DNA from: Charina bottae
Taxonomy: Eukaryota > Chordata > Lepidosauria > Squamata > Charinaidae
DNA length: 64,000 bases
Direction of reading: 5' to 3'
NCBI GenBank assembly: GCA_023362775.1
Contig: JALMGJ010000011.1
Span: forward strand, 18,092,001-18,156,000
In this document: piece by piece, positions 32,101 to 46,000 of the stretch
Layout: each line of letters opens with the position of its first letter
Numbering within the stretch: position 1 is the stretch's first letter
Notes under the pieces: generated by a model
Seen by the model: the letters and a program-made list of their open reading frames with translations, nothing else
The model's database searches: none
Told to the model about the DNA's origin: nothing
Translations under genes and position numbers: made by a program

Positions 32101-35100
32101 TGTCACCCTGAAAGGGATGCTTCGTTTACGAAGATTCTTCACCTGAAAAAAAAACAGATTCTGATCAAATGTTTCCACTCTCATCTCCACCTCTTTCCGA
32201 CCAGAAAGATGTCCTCCCTCCCTTCCAGTGCTGTTCTATAAGAAGGTGGAAGGAAGTGGTAGCACTGAAGCCATAAAGTAGACCATGCCCTTGAGGTTGC
32301 AAACAGGGAATGAGAAGGATCTCTCAGCCTCTCCACCTCGTCTCCAAAAGTTCCTCTCAATTACACCAGTGTTTCTCAACCTTAGCAACTTTAAGATGGG
32401 TGGACTTCAATTCCCAGAATTCCCCAGCCAGCATGCTGGGGGGTGGAATTCTGGAAGTTGAAGTCCACACCTCTTAAAGTTACCCAGTCTGCAAAACACT
32501 GCTTTAAAGGAATATAGAGTCTTTGCATCCCACTTCCCAGGGTTTCTTGGTATTGTTGTTCAGGACAAGGTGGGAAGGACAGCCAAGGATCTTCCGGATC
32601 ACAGAGCAACCCCACCCAATCCAAGGCAACATGACTCGGTTGCCTACAATCCCACCTTACCGCTGGGAGGGCCTGGCATCGTGACCTCTCTTTGTGCCAG
32701 TGCTATTTTACACTTGAATGGAAATGCCATTTCCCTCTGGCAAGTGTTGCTTCAAACACAACAATGTCATCACTGCCTTGTGTTTGAAGGGGCAATCTGG
32801 GCCCCCTTTGGTGAGGATTCTGGTCTTTCTAAATTCCCATCCAGCAACATGCTGGCATCCTGGGGCATCTGCTGGGGGCAGGGTGGGGTAAAAAAAGTCA
32901 AGAGACCAGCTGTGACCCTGCATTGAAGCTCCACCCTCTTTTACAACACACATAAAAAGGGTGGAGCTTTGATCACCCAGTTGCAGCCACTGTCTTGGTC
33001 CTTCTGGTGTGCCAGCGTTACAGGTCACTGTGAGGTAGAAGACAACCAACATTTGCTATAGTGATGACTGAGAAGGTTTGGAAGATATGCTTTTTAACAA
33101 TTGGCCTTCCTCTCAAATTGTCAAATCTAAGGAGAACGGAAAGCTTATTTTCTCTTCTTTCGGAGAAGATGGGGGAGAGATGCTTGTTTGTTCATAGGGA
33201 CATCTATGAGGGGGGGGAGTCAAAATGGCAGCTTCAATCACATGGACATGACCACCATCTTGACTTTTTTGACCCCCTCCTCCACAGACACCCCTGTTGG
33301 CCCATTCGAAATGATAGCAAGCAAGCACTGATTGGTGAACAGTTGTCTGCAAGCTCTAACTCACACATACAGACATGTTATAGCATCCCAATGCGGGAAT
33401 AAATCTGCAAATAGTCAAATCAGCTGAAATCTTTGGTGCATTTTAAAAAGACTGAGGAGAACTGGAGGATGGAAAGGCTTATCATCTGGTAGACCTCTAA
33501 GTAAGAATCCTCATTATCCCTATTAAATTAATTTATGTATTGTTCACATTGATATGGCCACCCATCTCACACAAGGCGACTCTGGGCAGCATACAACAAA
33601 AACAATGAACAAATAAGAACAATCATTATAAAAAAAATAAAATGATTATTAAAAATATTATCACAAAATTATAAAATCACAAAAAAATGTACCACTTGAA
33701 AATATACCACCAAATTATCACTTGGATTCTTGGTAGGAGCCATGAGAACTACTGTACATTGTTCTGTGAAAAACAATCTAAGTTTACTGGAATTTTGTAA
33801 ACTTACTTTCAATGTTTCACTTGATGGCAGTGTTGGGAGAAGTCTAACTTTTGCCCATCATCTCTCCATCAATTTTTCCCTGTGATATCTTTCTACTCTT
33901 CCCACCAAACTCTGGGCTACACTTTCCTATTTCTTTTGCCCTTCACCTCATATCGGTGCTCCACACTCTTGCGCGCTTCTTCCTGGCCTGCGGTGAAGTT
34001 CAGATACTTGGTGGACTCGTCGACCCTGAGAAGAAGATTCAACAGAGAAGAGAACTTTGGTAGAAACGGAAGGTCCCAGAGACAGAATCCTTGAGAGAGG
34101 AATGAGCTTTGCAGAGGACATTGTCCACATTCTGTCTTCTTTCTAAAACATCCACAGTCACTTACGTGTTGATAAGGAGGTACACAGCGTATCTGACAGG
34201 CAAGGTGGCTTCATAACTGATGTCCTTGGTGGTGGTGCCCCCATTTTCACTGGACAAGTAGAAGAAAACATGGTAAATTTTAGTTAATCAAGAAAATCTC
34301 AAGCAACCTGTACTATTCTATCATGCTATGCTTTTTATATCACAGTCCCCGTCATGCTCTGCAGCAAAAATGCTTTGACAAAATATATAGCATGAATCTT
34401 TGGCTCCATTTTTTTTGCCTCTCAGTCTTGCCCTGTCTTAATATGAATCTTCCCTCATTGCTCCCAAGGGCCAGTATTCGTGCAAATCACGAATCAATTT
34501 TATTTCTAAAATTTCATGGCCCTGGGAGAAACACCGTGCAAGAGGCCTACAGAATTAGTACGGACAGGTTAAAAAGTAATGCCCAGGATGACAAGAGTGC
34601 CCTATTATAGAGAAGTGCACAGTGTTTTTGGCCTCTTTGTAAATCACTTTTTCAGCTAAATATTCTTTTCTCCTGCCCTCAAAAGTATAAAGGAGGCCAG
34701 TAGAGTTTTACCAAAAACATGATTTACATTCATACGTTTTCAAACGTTTGGCTTTTGAAGGTCATTTCCTACTTGAATTTGCCTTCTGCCAAGTGCCAGA
34801 ACTCCATCGAGGAGACTAGAACCTGGCCTTCCATATGACACTGGGCAACCATTTTAGGTTCCACTACTTCTGTACATACTGCAGTGAATACTCAACTGTG
34901 ATGGCTACACTGTCCTCAAGGGACGCTTCTCTTCTGTTTTGATTTTCCTAATGAGAAATCCCTAATAAGTCTTCAGAGAAATTCCAGGGCACCCCAATGA
35001 GACAACTTGAAAGTTTTCAATATACGCATTCTGTGATGATCCTGAATGATAATCAGCACTCCACACACGAGACACGATGGAATCGTTAGGAATCTTTATG

Positions 35101-35426
35101 ATATCAGTGACCCCAGGCACGTCAATGCTTCAAGTGAATTAAGGTTACAACGATTAACATATATATATATACATACTCTCCTATCCCCTCCCCATTGAGC
35201 ACTGTAAACTTCGCCTTGCACCTCACTGTAGCTCGTTGCTGTCTATGGTACTGAATATACATTCTCTTCTTTCTGCTTTCAATTACTTCTTGTCTACGTG
35301 TCTCTTGGCTGGCGCCATGTTGCGGATGCTACCCAGGTGGGGCCATAAGTGACACTGCTGCAGTACAGTATCTCACACTGCAGGCTTGGCCCCCAAATAA
35401 CTCATACCTTGAAATAGTAATTTCAG

Positions 35427-35471
<45 letters not shown>

Positions 35472-38400
35472 TGTGGCCTTTGGGTTGGCCAGCAGCCTCC
35501 ACCATCAAAAGCAACTGAATAATGTTGGCTTCTATTAACCCATAAGACCCAGGAGTGGGGATGTTACCTGTCAGCTTTGACCATGATCTGCAGTGTGTCC
35601 CCTAGATCAACATGCGGGGAGACATCAAATGTGGCAACAAAAATAGCCTGGAACATGCAAAGATGGGGAGAGTAAGTGGGGTTACAGCTACAGTCATCCT
35701 CCATCGTTGTGGCAGTGAAATACCCAAAGAAGCAGATCCCACCTCCGCTCCACTCCAGAAAATAGGGTGGTTGACGCTGCAGGTGGAATTCCGGCTGGCC
35801 CCTTCTTCCCGGGCAGGGGCTGAGTGGCACTGGACCCGCGTCACCTTTCTGCTGGCCTGAGACAGGGGTGCAGGCAAAGTTTTGAGGGGAGGAGCAGAGC
35901 AACCAAGCGGGTCCCACCCCTCTTCTGCACCCCTGCTGGCATCCTTTCTTCACTCACCTGTTGCAGCAATGTGACTTTGCGATAGGAGAGCCCTGCAGGG
36001 TAGAAGATGCGCAAAGTGCTGCGGTAGGAGTCCTCCCTGTGGTTCTGAAGGGAGGCTGTTACGCTGAACTCGGGAGTCAAACCCACATCTAAAGTTTCCA
36101 GGCTGAGTGGGAACCAAGAAAGGAGTCTATGTGTCTGGTTAGAAGTCTCAGATTCCGGAGCTCATACACAGGCCACAATATTTGATGAATCAGTAAGAGA
36201 AAATCAATAAACTCAGTACTTACAATTATATTTGCATTCAACAATGTTAGAGAAAAACCACCCCTTGCCATTTGTCACTGCTAAATTTGTAAAGTATCCC
36301 ATTACAAGGGTAAGATGTCAGGGATGTGGGATTAGCATGGTTTCCATACACTTAGAATACATTAATAGCTGATTAGGAGTCAACTGACCATAAAACATGT
36401 AGACAAATGGTATTCTCAATCTAGAAATTTGAGAACTGAGTTGAAACCCAAATCAAGATGCAGAAAAATGCACTTCTGGTTACTCCCACATTTCTTTACT
36501 TCTAGAGTATAATTTAGGATAGAGGAGAAAGGAGAGCATGATTTTGTTTACAGTTTCAATAAAACTTTCTCAGCAAACTATCGGTAGATCCCAGTTACCT
36601 TCTACTTTCTTCCTTTGTACACTATTTGCAATTACTAAGCTCAGCTTCTACAAAGTGTGTTTGGAAGCTCGGAGGGGGCCCTTGGGAATATTAAGAACAT
36701 GTTACACTCGTCTTGCAAGGTTTGGGAGCGGACAATTACCAAACATCTTTATTTTTTATGTTGTATTGATTGTATTGTAATTTCTTTGTTTGATTGTTGT
36801 GAGCCACCCAGAGTTGTTGAGAGTCAGGCAGCACGCAAGCTTAATAAATTATTATTATAAATTATTATTATTAAATATTTATGTAGCAAATGGTAAACAA
36901 GCACTTGGCTGCTATAATCTACCATTTTATTTCCTAAGAATGCTGCTGGGGTCTATGCAGGGCCCAGATCCATTGTTGGAAATACAGGTTATGCCTCCTA
37001 TTCATTTCTTTAATTAAAACAATTTAGAAAAATAAAATTAGATAGAGCTTGGGATAGGCTCAAGGGAAACTGTAGCATATACACTGTTGTCCCCAGGTAT
37101 CTCATTAGGATTATTCAAATGCTTCAGAGGAACAAAGTTTCAGAGGTGCTTCAGAGGAACAAACTCCATTTATCAAGCAGTAAACCCCATTGCAATGAAT
37201 AGAACCTACTTCCGAGTTAACATGTACAATCTTGGAGAACTAATTGGTTAAACCAAGTTCCATCTGAAATCAGTGGACCTTAACTTTGTCATGAGCAGCT
37301 TCCCACATTGCTATCAATGGGCTTTAGTGCATTTAATATAGACCAGATCCAACCCTTTCTCTTTATTTGAAGATTAACTGACTTCTTATGAAGAATGCTT
37401 CTTAGTCAAGGAATTCTGAATCAATCAATCCTATTAATGTTCACAAGCCGAGCTTATTCCATTAAAGCAGAGCTTTCCAAACTGTGTGTCGCGACACAAA
37501 AGTGTGTTGCCATACACAGTCTGGTGTGTCACCACACAACCCGGAAGCGCTGATCATAATCAGCGCTTCCAGGTTTTCCCGCGGCGACACACCAACTGCA
37601 GCGTGCGAAACCCGAAAGCAGCAGCAGCGCTTCTGGGTTTTTGCGCGCTGCCGCACTTCCGGGTTTTCCTGCGGCGACACACCAACGCCGGTTGGTGTGT
37701 TGCCGCGGGAAAAACTTTGGAAAGCCCTGCATTAAACCAATTAGTTTGCAATGTACTTTGAAACATGATTCAAGTCATCTTATGCTTTTAACTTATAAGG
37801 GTTCCAAGCAATATTGTTTGATCTAACAAGCACAGTATTTGAAGAGATTGGTGATAACATTGTACAAAGCACTAGTATAGATATAACCAATCAGAGTGAA
37901 GGAACAAGTGGATGGAGGTTAACTTTTAAAACCTCCATGGACTGGTAAGGCAGGGGATCTGTCCAGTGGCTGGATGAATCTATGACAACTTTGCACAACA
38001 GAAAGGACTGGAAAATGTCCTTGTCATAGAAACCTTCCCAAAGTCGTTAGAAAGGGAAATTTGGTAGCATATTCAGGATTTGGTCAGCTGAGGTATGTCA
38101 TAGATAATAGAGATGTAGGGTAGGAAGTGTGGGAGATAATATTTCTCCTACCCTGAGAAAGTAAAGGAGGTTTGCAAAATGTCTTCACATTGCCCGTCAC
38201 TGCCACAGTTCTTCTCAAAGGGGAGCTACAAAAAAAAGAAGGGGGGGATTAAAGACAAAGTACACCTCAGCTTTGATGACTTGGCTCTATTCCTTGAACA
38301 TTGCATCGATATTCATTTCTTCTATCACATTGGTTTCCTTACCTATGACAAACATTTATTTTCTACTGGGCTTGTACAATAACTTAAAGGCAACTCAAGA

Positions 38401-41400
38401 TGAGAGTGAATGGCATTTATTGAGCAATATGGGGCAACCCACAGCCCATTTGCATCTGACTGGGGGATTCTGGGAGTTGAAGTCCACACCTCTTAAAGTT
38501 GTCAAGTTTGAAAAATACTGTCATAGAGCAATGTGTGAATCCAGGTTGATTGTGCTTAAAAGTGTGCTTGCCCACCTTTATCAGTGTGAGGTGAAGCCTG
38601 TGGCTTGGAGAGAGGGAGAAGGAATGCCCACTGCCCCCATTGCTCTGCTGTAGCCACACTTATTACTGGCATGTGATCTTCTATCCAATAGCTGTTGCCA
38701 TGTATGGTCCTCAAGGGCAAATAAATCATCCCTCCTGCCATGCAGGGAAAAGAGCAAACACTATAGGTAGCAGTGCCCACAGGATCTTGCCATTTTGATC
38801 AGAATCATGAAGGCAGCGTTGTGATGTTGTAACACAAGCTCCTCCTGCTTTGGAGGCATGCAAGTAATGTTGCAACACACGTGGAAAAGGGTACGGCTTT
38901 TGTCAGTCTATAACCCCTTGCCCCCACCCCCATGCAATGGACTATAGAAGAGCGGGGGGCCTTGATCACAAAGGTGGCTAACAAGTTCATTTGGTTATTT
39001 GATTTATGACCTGCCTTGTCCTTGTACAGGAGTGCAAGATCCCTTTATTTGTCCCCCCAACAGCAACCCTGTGAGGTAGGTTGGGCTCAGAGAAAGGAAC
39101 TGGCCCAAAGTCACCCAGGGACCTTCTGTGACTGATGGAGAATTAGAACCTGGGTCTCCCCACTTCTGCTCCAGCACCTACTCACCACTGTACAACATTG
39201 GCTTTTGGACTGAGAGGGATTGACCCAAAGTGCTACAGGGACTTTCTGTCTGGGAGGGAATAAAACCTGGGCCTCCCTCCTCCTAGTCCAACGTCACAAG
39301 CACAACCCTGCTCTGGCTTTTGGGGTGAGAGAAAGGGACTGGCCCTAAGTAGGCTGGCCATACGTCCCGTTTTGAACGGGACAGTCCCGTTTTTTTTAAC
39401 ATTTCCGGACCGCCCCGTCGTTTTAATATAAAAGTCAATTTTGTCCCGTTTTTTTAAAAAAAAAAACTGTCAGGAACTAGCCTGTCCCTGCCACCAGCCA
39501 GAACCAAGAGCCGGGAGTAGCTGGAGCGGCACGAAAGAGCCAGAGCAGCTGATTGGAGGGAACCCAGAAGAGAAATCGCCTCCGCCTATCAGCATGTGGC
39601 AAAGGAGGTGGAAGAGGCGGGCCGAGCAGAGTGATAGGCGGAGGCGATTCCTCTTCCGGGTTCCCTCCAATCAGCTGCTCTGGCTCTTTCGCGCCGCTCC
39701 AGCTACTTCTGGCTTTCAGTTCCTCTTGTCCTGTTTTTGTCTCAAGGAAATATGGTCATCCTAGCCCTAAGTCACTTAGTGACCTTCCATGGCTGAGGTG
39801 GGACCAGAACCTGGGTCTCCTCCTCTCTCCTGGTCCAACACCTTCATCGCTCTACCACAAGGGCTCCAACTGTTGCTGGCTTCGGCTGTACCATGATCAA
39901 CCTTAGGGACAATCACCTCGGCTGTGTAGTTTTGCCTTGACCGTTTGCTCAGGATGGGCCGGAGATCTGGGACTTTAGTGATGGATTTCCCCGTGAGGTT
40001 ATAATTCAGCTCTAAGGTGATGGGTGTCAATGTATCCTCGGTGCCAACCTGAGAGAGGCAACGCAGAAAAAAAAAGTATCTAAAAATGCATAATCAGCTC
40101 CTTCTGCAGAAAGGATGGACTACTTTTTTTATCGTATCAGGGAACATCTGTTCTTGAGCTGAACAACAGAGCCAAGGGTGCAATCAATACCCAAGTGAAT
40201 GCTACAGATATTTTTTTGATGCATCCAAAGCCTCTCTTTGCCAACCCCTAAGTAATAAAACAGTGCAGGCCAAATGAAAGCTGCAACATCATTAAATACA
40301 GATATCCAGATTACATGCTCTAACCATGTTCTGTGTTTCTTATCAGGGTTTCCATGCACTGAATGGCATAAAACATGCCCCTTGTGGAAAGACTGCGTCA
40401 GTTGATTTTCTGCCTTTCAGGCAATCTCCAGCCAGGAAACCGAGAGGATAGTCAAAATTCAGCACTGAGATGTGTGCAGCCAGTCATGAATGGAGACAAG
40501 TCTTATGATTCATAAAGAAAGGAGAGAAGCGCTTGCTGTCCAGGATACGGATAGTTTGAGGCTTCAGGAGGATGAGGCCCTTTGGCCCCCTGTCCTGGGA
40601 GATCGTGACCAATCAGATCCCAAGCGATTGATTTAAAAAGACAAAAGGCAGAGGAATTTCGTTCTCTGACCACAGACCTTCTGTTCTCCCAGAGGCGTCT
40701 GTGGGAAGTCCATCAGGACATAATGCCAACTCACGGGCAGCTCAATCCGGTGGTTCTGGCACTTCTGCTCAAGCCCGATGGAAAAGTTTGCTTGCAGGAC
40801 AGGAGACCTAGAACTGAAGGAGGCTCGAGCATTTGTTCGGTGAGAATCCAGGGCCAGGCTGTACCAAAGCTCACTACGGATTTCGTCTAGGGGGAGAAGA
40901 AAGAAGAAAGAAGAATTCGTCACTAAACGAATGGTCGTTCAGCCAGGATTACTTGTACAGCATTTCTCATCACCTAGGAAATCCTGAGTGATTTTCGAAA
41001 CAGTAAAGCACACTTCTGCCGTGCTGGCCGCGTTCTCCTGAGGTGCTGGCCTCTGCCACTGGAAGACTGAGGTGGGGATGGCAGGCGGGTGGAACGTGAT
41101 GGAGACCTTCACTTGCAGAACAGGACGGGACCTGGAAGCAAGGAGAAAAGGGGAAGGTCATTCTCATCAGGGTTCCCCGTGATCAGGAAACAGCATTCAA
41201 CGTGAGCCAGCTCAAAGCCTGGCAGGTAGCAATCTGAGCGGAGGGCACGTCACACAGCCACGGGCTTCCCTCGGAAGCATTTTCATACCACGTGGCAAGT
41301 GACCTCACCGGTGCCAACCTTGGAGTCAAACAATGCTCCCTCCAGCAGCAACAAGGGTGTTCAAAAACTGGCTTTCAGCCAACGCCCCCCTCTTCCAGTT

Positions 41401-42974
41401 TCCTTGTTGTCTTGCTGGGCTTGTTTTTGCAGTGAGAAAAGAACCGCAAGAGATGGGCTAGTTTGAAAATCAGAGGGCCACGAGGTCTCGACTTCTGCAG
41501 GAGAGAACGAACCCAGGGAGCCAGAAGACAGGAGAAGTGAGCGGTTCTGCCAGCGGGAAACTGCCTGATTCGTAGCTCAAGCGTTCATGCTGCAGGGCCG
41601 TCCTGCAGGGCCATCTACGGGAAGTAAAAAAAGTCAAGATGGTAGTAACAGCCACATGATCAAAGCCTTGCCCACTTCTTTTAAACATGTGTGGCACATG
41701 AAAAACAGGCAGGGCTTTGTTTGAGTGGTTTGGCTGCCATCTTAACATTTTTTACACCCCCTCCAGCCCCCTATTATTATGACAGCATTTGCTCCAATGT
41801 GGCAGCTCCGCATTAAGCTCATCAACTCAACTGCAGAGTCAGATCCACAACAGGAGGAGGAGGAACTGCCTATGGAGGAACCCTGAGTCTCTATGTTAGG
41901 GTAGACAAGGAATGTAAACACTAAATAAATACGTAAATATAATAATAGAAAACATCTCTTTTTCCTGAGTATATAGGCCCGATTATGCACATTCAAGTAC
42001 TCAGAAGAACTGGGAGAAAAATGGGGCTGCCTTCCCTCCTCACCTCATCAGCAAAACTCTTCCTTGTTGTCCCACGATGATGTCCTTCAGTCCATCCCCC
42101 GTAAGATCTGTTCCTCCACTGATAGCTTGGCCAAAATAAAAGAACCCTCCGGAAAACTTCTGTCCCTCAATGCGCTGTGGAAAGATCAAGGGAGGTAAGC
42201 TAGGAAAAATGGGGGTGAGTCTTGGGTGCCTGAGGGTTCCTGTGATTAGTCAACGATTAAATTAATAACAAATGAGAAGACCAGGGCTTTGACCTTGTTT
42301 TCTAAGAGACATATGGATACTCCAGTTGTTTGGGATTACAAGTCCCAGGATCATTAACTACTGGCCATAATGTCTGGAGCGTGTGGGAGCTGTAATCCCA
42401 ATTATTGGGAGAAACTCAACAAGGAAATCATTTGGGAAACAAATTTTGTAAAACAAAATCCAAACATTTCCTACAAAATTCATGGGCAATTTACTCGTAT
42501 CCACTGTTAGGTTTCTCTCCTGGGTCATGTTGGGGCCTTTTTCCACTGCTAAACTTTTCCCGCTTTTAACGGAGCAGAAGCAGAAGTTGGGGAAAGTAGA
42601 TGGGACAATAGTAATAAATTATTTTTTTTCATCCCCCAAATAGCATCAATTGTCCAAATGTATGTTCTTGTTTATTGGAAAGGAGACTGATTTCATTCCA
42701 TTAAAAAAAAAAGTGCAGCACTATTTTACTAGGCAAAAAATGAAGAAAAATGAGGGTGGGGGAACTAGCAATTGATGCCCGACATAAGATGAAATTCAGT
42801 TGAAATTCAGGCAACTATTTAAGAAGCAAAGGAAAAGAATCGTCTACAGAAACAGAAAGAAATGGGATGGACTGAATCTACAGAATTGGGGGAAACGCAG
42901 CCCAACCCACCTCACAGAGTTGTTGTGGGGAAAATAGGAGGCAAGAGTATTAAGCATGTTTGCCATCTTGAGTT

Positions 42975-43029
<55 letters not shown>

Positions 43030-46000
43030 GTTAGAGAGATGGGATAGGGATAGGTATAGATCAATTCCAGGTTCTCTTGTCTCGTCCATGTATGATTTGT
43101 TCCAGTAGCTCACTTATCATCAGATTGTCCTGGTTCCCCAACATCTGACGCGGACCTTGTTAATCTGGGCAACATCCAAGCCAGCATGACTCTCTTAGTT
43201 CGTGTCACTTTCATATCCAAGGAAGGCAGGTGGAGCGTTAAGGGGTCTTTGCTCAAGGACCCCTACTGGTAAGGTAGGTACCAGCCAGGATTCAAACCCC
43301 GGTCTCCTGTGTCAAAGGGCAGTGCTCTAACCATGACGCTATCCACCCACTCCAAAGTGGTCCCAGTGGTGGTAGGAGCACTCAAGGCTGTGACTCCTAA
43401 GCTGGGAGAGTGGCTCCTACAGACCCCAGGAGCAACATCAGAGCTCTCTGTCCAGAAGATGCAGTGCTAGGAACAGCTAAGATACTGCTCAGAACCCTCA
43501 AACTCCCAGGCCTCTGGTAGAGGACCCAAGGTTGAGGAAGAGACATACCACCCATAGGGGTGAAAAGAAGGAATGGATGGATGGATGGATGGATGGATGG
43601 ATAAAAATCTAATCATCATCGTCATCAAAGACAAAGGCCATTTCTTCTTCAGAGATTTGTTGCAATTATGGCCTCATCCAGTCATGGTTGTAGTAATACA
43701 TAGCCTGGACATGTTACTATTAACTCTACACAGCAACGGTGCAGTCATGCTAGAAGACACGATGGGCATATCTATGGTCATGCGGGGATGGGAAGTGGGA
43801 GAGGATGACTCTTTGAAGTCATATGTACTCAGAGCTCTCCCTGCACACGTGGGTAAGTGGTACCGGGTGGAGTCTTCCCAGTAAATCAGGAGGAAAGACC
43901 CCGGAGCATTCCCAGCACCTGGGTATCCATCACCCCACCCCTGTGGTTCATTTTTTTTTTAATGACAACACAGAAACCACTGCAGTGTGTAAGGACATGG
44001 TTTTGAGGCTCTGCAAAGAGGAAGTGACCAAGATGTCAATTGTTCAGAAGAGTTGTGCCAAGGCACCTCTAGATGTCGCGGGAAGGAAATCAAGCCATCC
44101 CACCATACAGTCTTCCCACCGTAATCAGGGCAAAAGGTTAAAAATTCCAGTTAGCATGGGCTCAACACAAAGATTAAAATGCAGCAGGAAACGCCAATCT
44201 AATCGGGTGAATATTCCTTCCAGGCTGAGCTTAGCCGGAGGTCTCCTTGATTAAATAAGAAAAGATCCTTTCCCCGAAGGAGATTACCGTTTCAATCGGC
44301 AATGCTAAAGGAGCGGAAACCGTGATTCATCAGGGTGCCTGACTGCAGAGCGCTCCCTCTCAGAATGCGGGATAAGTGCACTTTCTCCGCATTCCTTTCT
44401 TTCGCAAGGCCAGAGGCTCAGCTCACCTGAAAGTAACAGGGCTTGATCGATGCCCTTTCCCCTGAAAACATATACACGGCTCCCGCATCCTCATCCTCCA
44501 AGGGGGCACCAATGGCCACATCCATCCATTTATCCCCAGTGATGTCACCCACTTCTGCAATGCTGGCCCCAAAGCGACCAAACATATGTCCTGGCTGGCC
44601 TTTCAAAGCTGTGTTGCTATCCGTACAAGAAAATGCTCCATTCTGTAAAATGTAAGAAAAGTACACTGGAATGCTGCGATCCAAAAGAAATAACTTCCCA
44701 GATGGCAGCCCCCATGGTATGGTCTCTACAAATTTCCTAAAAGTTCTAGATTCTATTTCAATATATTTTATTAAACATCTCTGGACATACCTACATTATG
44801 ATACAATTTTATTCCATCGTGGACTGCCCTAATTCCCCAAGGAATCCCCAAGCAAAATTGTCTGACCCAATTTCTGGATTGTTTTTCCCTTTTCCTTCTG
44901 ACAGTACCCAGCAGAGACAGGGAGAAACCCAAGGAATTCTGGGACTTGTAGTTTAGTGAAGGTTCTGAACATCTAGCCTTTCCTCTCATTGCAGAAACCA
45001 TCATTTCTAGGATTCCCCAGAGAGAAGGAAATATGGTTCTCAACCCATTTTGGGTTCATTGCGTAAATGGATCTTCAGTGTTTTACATCTCCTGACACAT
45101 GTGCAGTTTCTCTCTCTCTTTCAAACCCCCAACAGAGCCGGTGTTTAAAACACAGTTTTCCTCAAATGCAACAAGTGGAAGATTCCACTGCCAAATTAAA
45201 ATGTTTATATATATATATATATATAAACATATAAACATACGTTTATGTCACACTCATGTCAAATATAAGTTTGCAAACTTGGAGCTCAGCCTTCCCAAAA
45301 TATCAAGAAATAATAAAAGCAAAAGTGTCTCCTCAACCTGATCCATAAACTGAGAATTGCTGAGAGGATGCTGCAGATGGTTGAAACTTTAGAGCTGTCC
45401 ATCTTCAACCACCGTTTATTCTCTGTTCCATAGACCCAGAAGCCTCCCCTCCCCTCTTACCTTAAAAAGACAGATGTGAACTCTTCCTCCTGCAATGGCA
45501 TCGTAGTACATGGGAGCTCCAACCAGAACCAAATCCGTGTTTGTGTCTTGGTTGAGGTCCACTGAGCATAGAGTTGCTCCAAAGTAAGAACCAACCTGTT
45601 GCATCAAATAACCACCTCTTAATTTCGTTCTACAGGTAGTCCTTGACTTACGATCACAATTGGACCGGAACTTCTGTCGCTAAGGAAGGTGGTCGTTAAG
45701 TGAGTCACGCCCTATCTTACAACCTTTTTCACCATGGTCGTTAAGTGAATCACGTGGTTGTTAAGTGAATCCAGCTTCCCCATTGCCTTTGCTTGTTGGA
45801 AGCCTGCTGGGAAGGTCACAAATGGCAATCATGTGACCCCAGGATGCTGCAACTGTCATAAATACATGCCAGTTGCCAAGCACCTGAATTTTGACCACAG
45901 GGACACTGCAACAGTCGTAAGTGCAAGGACCCGTTGCAAGTCACTTTTTTCAGTGCCGCTGTAACTTTGAACATTTGCTAAACAAATGGTCGTAAGTTGA

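Noticed and set aside
37468..37735. Several overlapping open frames in both strands
   Set aside because: All fall within a palindromic, CpG-rich MITE with no coding signal.
43262..43345. Possible tRNA gene on the minus strand
   Set aside because: A and B boxes exist but the acceptor arm does not pair, and a SINE-like body follows.
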